A DNA stretch of 17,834 bases, taken from NCBI GenBank assembly GCA_938040725.1, contig CALHZX010000061.1, positions 1-17,834 of the forward strand, given 5' to 3'. The DNA is from an uncultured Actinomyces sp. (GTDB lineage: Bacteria > Actinomycetota > Actinomycetes > Actinomycetales > Actinomycetaceae). Under the pieces are notes generated by a model. It worked only from the letters and a program-made list of their open reading frames with translations. It had not been told where the DNA came from and searched no databases. Shown here in pieces: positions 14,167 to 17,834 of this stretch. Position 1 is the first letter of the stretch; each line of letters starts with the position of its first letter. A program made the position numbers and the translations under genes.

Positions 14167-16218
14167 TCAGGCGTCCACCTTTTCCTTCACGCTCAGCGTC
14201 AGGAGCGGGTGGTGGCAGGCGACGCGGTGCGTTTCATCCGTGAGCATGGGCTGCACCTTGCACTCCTCGCCAGCAAACGGGCAGCGCGGGCGGAAGCGGC
14301 AACCCTCAGGCGGGTTGACGGCGCTCGGCGGCTCGCCGGTGAGCTTGATGGCATTCTCGTCGTGCTTGAAGTCCGGGTCGGGAACGGGGATCGAGTCGAT
14401 GAGCGCCTTCGTGTAGGGGTGCTTCGGGTTCTTGACGACCTCGGAAGCCGGGCCCTCCTCGACGATGCGGCCCAGGTACATGACGCCGATGCGGTCCGCC
14501 ATGTACTGGACGACCGCGAGGTCGTGGCTGATGAACAGGTAGGACAGGCCCAGCTCGGCCTGCAGGTCCTTCATGAGGTTGAGGACCTGTGCCTGGACGG
14601 AGACATCGAGCGCGGAGACGGGCTCGTCCGCCACGATCAGGTCGGGAGCCAGGGTCAGCGAACGGGCGAAGCCGATGCGCTGGAGCTGTCCGCCTGAGAA
14701 CTCGTGCGGGTAGCGATCGAGGATCTCCTCGGTCAGGCCCACCTGTTCGAGGATCTCAATGATACGCTCGGCGATCTGGCGAGCGTTGCCGGTCTTCTGG
14801 ATGCTCATGGGCTCGGCCAGGATCTGGTCGATGCGCATGCGCGGGTCCATTGCTGCGTAGGAGTCCTGGAACATCATCTGCACGTCGCGGTGGATGCGCA
14901 CTGCGTCGCGTCCCTTGAGCGTGGCCAGGTCGCGTCCATCGAGTTCGATGGCGCCGCCCGACGGGGGCTCGAGGCCGGCGATGAGGCGGCCCACGGTGGA
15001 CTTACCGCAGCCGGACTCGCCGACGAGTCCGTAGGTCTCGCCCTTCTTGACCGTGATGGAGACGCGGTCGACGGCTGAAACGACGCCCTTCTCGCGCTTG
15101 AAGAAGCCGGACCCTGCCGAGTCGTACTCGCGCGAGGCCTCCTTGACGTCGAGCAGCACCTCGTGGGAGACCTGCGGAACGTCCGAGGCTACTCCTTCGG
15201 CACTGGTGGAATCCAGCTTGCCCTGGAGGACCGCGGGGGACTCGTCGCCCTCCTGAACCGGGTGGAAGCAGGAGAAGGTGTGGTTCTCGTCGCCGCTCAG
15301 GTCTGGGTAGCCCGCGCGGCACTCGTCGGTGGCCCACAGGCAGCGGGCCGCGAAGCGGCAGCCCACCGGCAGGTTGGTCAGCGACGGGGGAGCGCCGGGG
15401 ATGGAGAAAAGCTTGGTGCCGGCCGCGAGGGCGCGCTCGGGCAGGGCTGCCATGAGGGAGCTCGTGTAGCGGTGCTTCGGCTCGGTGAACAGCGTCTTCG
15501 TCGGGGCGGTCTCAACGATGCGTCCGGCGTACATGACGGCAACGCGATCAGTGTGACCGGCCACAACACCCAGGTCATGGGTGATGAGGATGACGCCCAT
15601 CTTGTACTCGTCGCGCAGCTCGTCGATGAGGTCGAGGATCTGCATCTGCGTCGTGACGTCCAGAGCCGTCGTGGGCTCGTCCGCGATGAGGATGCGCGGC
15701 TTGCACACGAGGGCCATGGCGATCATGACGCGCTGACGCATACCGCCCGAGAGCTGGTGCGGGTAGTTGTTGATAACCACCTCGGGACGAGGCATACCGA
15801 CGCGCTTGAGGATCTCAACGGCGCGCTCGAGGGCTTCCCTCTTCGACAGGCCCTCGTGCACGCGCAGCGGCTCGCACACCTGAAGGCCGATCTTCATAGT
15901 CGGGTTCAGGGAGGTGAGCGGATCCTGGAAGATCATGCCGACCTTGGTGCCGCGCAGCTTGCGCTTCTCCTTGAGCGGTAGCTGGGTGAGGTCCTGTCCG
16001 TCGAGGATGATCGAGCCGGAGGAGACCTTGCCGCCCTGGGGAAGGAGCCCCATGAGAGACAGGGCGGTCATGGTCTTGCCGGAGCCGGATTCGCCCACGA
16101 TGCCGAGGGTTTCACCGGGGTTCACGTGCAGGTCGACGCCGGAGAGGGCGCGGACCACGCCGGAACGGATCTCAATGTCGGTGTGCAGATCTTTGATCTG
16201 AAGGAGTGGAGTATTCAT
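14167..16218 (-). CDS. Fused dipeptide/oligopeptide ABC transporter ATPase (DppD-DppF type)
   Basis: This 683-residue protein holds two complete ABC ATPase domains that in many bacteria are separate DppD/OppD and DppF/OppF subunits. Domain 1 has Walker A GESGSGKT (42-49), signature LSGGMRQR (156-163), Walker B ILIADEP (176-182) and H-loop His214. Domain 2 has GESGCGKS (400-407), FSGGQLQR (507-514), LIVADEP (527-533) and His565. Each is followed by an oligo_HPY tail with four cysteines (287, 293, 300, 317 and 640, 646, 653, 668); in characterised Dpp/Opp ATPases such cysteines ligate an iron-sulfur cluster. Both ATP sites look competent. The protein would power peptide uptake through the two permeases encoded just upstream. 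It starts 10 bases after the dppC-like stop, with an AGAGG ribosome site overlapping that gene's end. Substrate is not decidable; nickel or other solutes are less likely. Confidence 0.95.
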   Translation of the reverse strand: MNTPLLQIKDLHTDIEIRSGVVRALSGVDLHVNPGETLGIVGESGSGKTMTALSLMGLLPQGGKVSSGSIILDGQDLTQLPLKEKRKLRGTKVGMIFQDPLTSLNPTMKIGLQVCEPLRVHEGLSKREALERAVEILKRVGMPRPEVVINNYPHQLSGGMRQRVMIAMALVCKPRILIADEPTTALDVTTQMQILDLIDELRDEYKMGVILITHDLGVVAGHTDRVAVMYAGRIVETAPTKTLFTEPKHRYTSSLMAALPERALAAGTKLFSIPGAPPSLTNLPVGCRFAARCLWATDECRAGYPDLSGDENHTFSCFHPVQEGDESPAVLQGKLDSTSAEGVASDVPQVSHEVLLDVKEASREYDSAGSGFFKREKGVVSAVDRVSITVKKGETYGLVGESGCGKSTVGRLIAGLEPPSGGAIELDGRDLATLKGRDAVRIHRDVQMMFQDSYAAMDPRMRIDQILAEPMSIQKTGNARQIAERIIEILEQVGLTEEILDRYPHEFSGGQLQRIGFARSLTLAPDLIVADEPVSALDVSVQAQVLNLMKDLQAELGLSYLFISHDLAVVQYMADRIGVMYLGRIVEEGPASEVVKNPKHPYTKALIDSIPVPDPDFKHDENAIKLTGEPPSAVNPPEGCRFRPRCPFAGEECKVQPMLTDETHRVACHHPLLTLSVKEKVDA

Positions 16219-16228
16219 AGTTCAGTGC

Positions 16229-17128
16229 TCACCTCTTGCGCAGTCGAACTTCGAAGGCGTCACGCAGGCCGTCGCCGATGAAGTTGAACGACAGGACCAG
16301 GAGGATGATGAGGACGCCCGGCGGGTAGAGCAGCCACCAGTTGCCCGAGTAGACGTGCGACTGGCTGTTGGAGAGCATGGCTCCCCAGTCAGTGGCGGGA
16401 GGCTGCGCGCCCAGGCCGAGGAACGACAGGTAGGCGACGTAGAGGACTGCGTCGGCGACCTGGAAGGTTGCGTTGACGATGACGGTGCCGATCGTGTTGC
16501 GCACGATGTGCGTCCGAATGGCTCGGGGCATCGATCCGCCCATACCGCGCATCGCGACGACGTACTCGCGCGTGCGCAGGGATAGAGCCTCGCCTCGAAT
16601 CAATCGGGATGTGCCCAGCCAGGACAGTGCCGACATGATGATGATGAGGACCGGGACGGTCGGGGGGATCATCGTGGCGATCAGCATGAAAAGGAACAGG
16701 ACGGGCACGGACATGAGTGCGTCAACGATACGCATCATGACCGCATCGATCCAGCCGCCCACGAAGCCGGCGATCGCACCGTAGAGGGTGCCGATCGTGG
16801 TCGCGAAGATGCCTGCGAAGAGGCCGACGATGATCGAGGTCTGGCCACCCTTCATGAGGCGTCCGAGCTGGTCGTAGCCGACCATGTCGGTGCCGAGCGG
16901 GTGCTCGGCGGAGGGGGCCAGCGCCGAGTTCGACAGGTCGGTGTGGATCTGATCGGTCACATAGAACATGGGGCCGATGAACGAGAAGGCCATCAGGATG
17001 AGGATCAAGCACACGCCGAAGACGGCGAGCTTGTTTTCCATGAAGACCTGCAGGCCCTGAAGCTTCGTTGACTTCCGGGAGGTGCGCGCCTTCGCTGGTG
17101 CGCTCACGGGTGCGGTTGCTGTGGTCAT
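16229..17128 (-). CDS. Peptide ABC transporter permease, DppC/OppC type
   Basis: This 299-residue membrane protein has a polar N-terminus and a first membrane helix at about 34-56. A periplasm-facing segment holds HPLGTDMVGYDQLGRL, the GTDxxGxDxxxR motif of DppC/OppC proteins. A BPD_transp_1 core of about five helices contains the ATPase-contact EAA loop (EYVVAMRGMGGS, about 188-199), and the C-terminus (FNFIGDGLRDAF) is typical. It forms half of the membrane channel with the DppB-like protein. Its ATG overlaps the upstream gene's stop in an ATGA (17125-17128), indicating coupled translation, and the fused ATPase gene follows after 10 bases. Confidence 0.95.
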   Translation of the reverse strand: MTTATAPVSAPAKARTSRKSTKLQGLQVFMENKLAVFGVCLILILMAFSFIGPMFYVTDQIHTDLSNSALAPSAEHPLGTDMVGYDQLGRLMKGGQTSIIVGLFAGIFATTIGTLYGAIAGFVGGWIDAVMMRIVDALMSVPVLFLFMLIATMIPPTVPVLIIIMSALSWLGTSRLIRGEALSLRTREYVVAMRGMGGSMPRAIRTHIVRNTIGTVIVNATFQVADAVLYVAYLSFLGLGAQPPATDWGAMLSNSQSHVYSGNWWLLYPPGVLIILLVLSFNFIGDGLRDAFEVRLRKR

Positions 17129-17834
17129 TTGGCACGTCCTGCCAGTCGGATGCGGGGATCAGCGAGGGCGTAGAGGAAGTCTGCCAGGAGCGCGCCGATG
17201 ACGGTTGCGAAGGAGACGATCAAGGCGACGCCGAGGAGAATCGGGTAGTCACGCCTGCCGGTCGCCTGGTAGTACAGGTAGCCCATGCCGTTGAAGTTGA
17301 AGAGCGTCTCGATGACCAGGGCGCCACAGAACATCGCGGGGATGTACAGGCCGATCATCGTGATGACGGGGAACATGGCGTTGCGCAGGGTGTGGACGAA
17401 GACAACGCGGAACTCCGACAGGCCCTTCGCGCGGGCGGTGCGCACGTACTGCTCGTTGAGGTTGTCCACCATGGAGGAGCGCACGTAGCGCGCGTAGGCG
17501 GCGATCGTTCCAATCGAGAGGGCGCACACGGGCAGAATCAAGTGATCCCACTGCTCCCACATGACCGCGAGATCCTCGCCTTGCGGCGCATCGTTGGGCA
17601 GGATCGGCCACACCTGGGAGAAGAGGACGATCAGGAGAAGGCCCGCGAAGAAGATGGGGGTCGAGTAGGCGAGCAGACACGCGATCGTGACCACGTAGTC
17701 GGGCGCTTTGTTTCTTTTCACTGCCTGCCACACGCCGAGGGGAATCGCGACGATGAGGGCAAGGATGGTGGACAGGAGGGACAGGAAGATGGTGCGCGGC
17801 AGGCGGGCGGCCAGCAGGTCGTTCACGGACTGGT
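17125..17834 (-). CDS. Peptide ABC transporter permease, DppB/OppB type (partial)
   Basis: The frame is open to the right edge, so the N-terminal part, usually about 80-100 residues with the first membrane helix, is missing. The GTG at 17826 is an internal valine, preceded in frame by Gln-Ser, as in the conserved xPVxDLL region of DppB. The visible part has about five membrane helices, the EAA loop (QYVRTARAKGLSE), the conserved segment IETLFNFNGMGYL, and the usual end DFLYALADPRIR. It is the partner of the DppC-like permease. A substrate-binding protein gene is expected beyond the window but is not seen. Confidence 0.93.
   Translation of the reverse strand, partial: QSVNDLLAARLPRTIFLSLLSTILALIVAIPLGVWQAVKRNKAPDYVVTIACLLAYSTPIFFAGLLLIVLFSQVWPILPNDAPQGEDLAVMWEQWDHLILPVCALSIGTIAAYARYVRSSMVDNLNEQYVRTARAKGLSEFRVVFVHTLRNAMFPVITMIGLYIPAMFCGALVIETLFNFNGMGYLYYQATGRRDYPILLGVALIVSFATVIGALLADFLYALADPRIRLAGRAK

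Noticed and set aside
17824..17826. GTG as the start of the DppB-like permease
   Set aside because: The protein would lack its first membrane helix and about 80-100 residues, and the frame continues to the window edge.
1..17834. CRISPR arrays, tRNA or rRNA genes, insertion sequences, prophage attachment sites
   Set aside because: No regular short repeats with spacers, no tRNA-like fold with a T-arm motif, no transposase or integrase frame and no flanking target duplications were seen.

Overview
The DNA is GC-rich, with G or C at most third codon positions. It combines BspA-type leucine-rich repeat surface proteins, choline-binding-like cell-wall repeats, a C5a-peptidase-like subtilase and a fused Dpp/Opp ATPase. 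This fits a host-associated actinobacterium of the Actinomycetaceae (Actinomyces/Schaalia type). The placement is inferred from gene content and composition only; no rRNA or tRNA was seen.

Left half (1-10.9 kb, + strand): three large exported surface proteins in a row, each closed by a strong hairpin terminator. The first is cut by the left edge. Its visible part starts with the tail of a subtilase-like C-terminal domain, then two bacterial Ig-like domains, a BspA-type LRR block, a Pro-rich linker and about seven cell-wall-binding repeats. The second (3810-6242) is a complete LRR paralogue with a shortened cell-wall-binding tail. The third (6686-10606) is a complete S8 serine protease whose linker and cell-wall-binding tail closely match those of the first. 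Together they look like a non-covalently anchored adhesion/proteolysis locus built by domain shuffling.

Two copies of a roughly 206-nt element (6328-6533 and 10702-10907), same orientation and about 80% identical by eye, lie on either side of the protease gene. Their hairpins show compensatory base changes, so they are candidate structured RNAs. I could not assign them to a known family.

Middle (11.1-14.1 kb): a minus-strand NCS2 purine permease carries a C-terminal domain resembling OHCU decarboxylase of urate breakdown, with its catalytic His-Pro-Asp motif altered. Across a 0.6-kb divergent intergenic region is a plus-strand gene for the nucleoid protein HU.

Right end (14.1-17.8 kb, - strand): a peptide ABC transporter operon reads dppB-like (cut by the right edge), dppC-like, then a single protein fusing the DppD and DppF ATPases. 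The permease genes overlap by 4 bases and a strong hairpin follows the ATPase gene. No substrate-binding protein gene is in the window.
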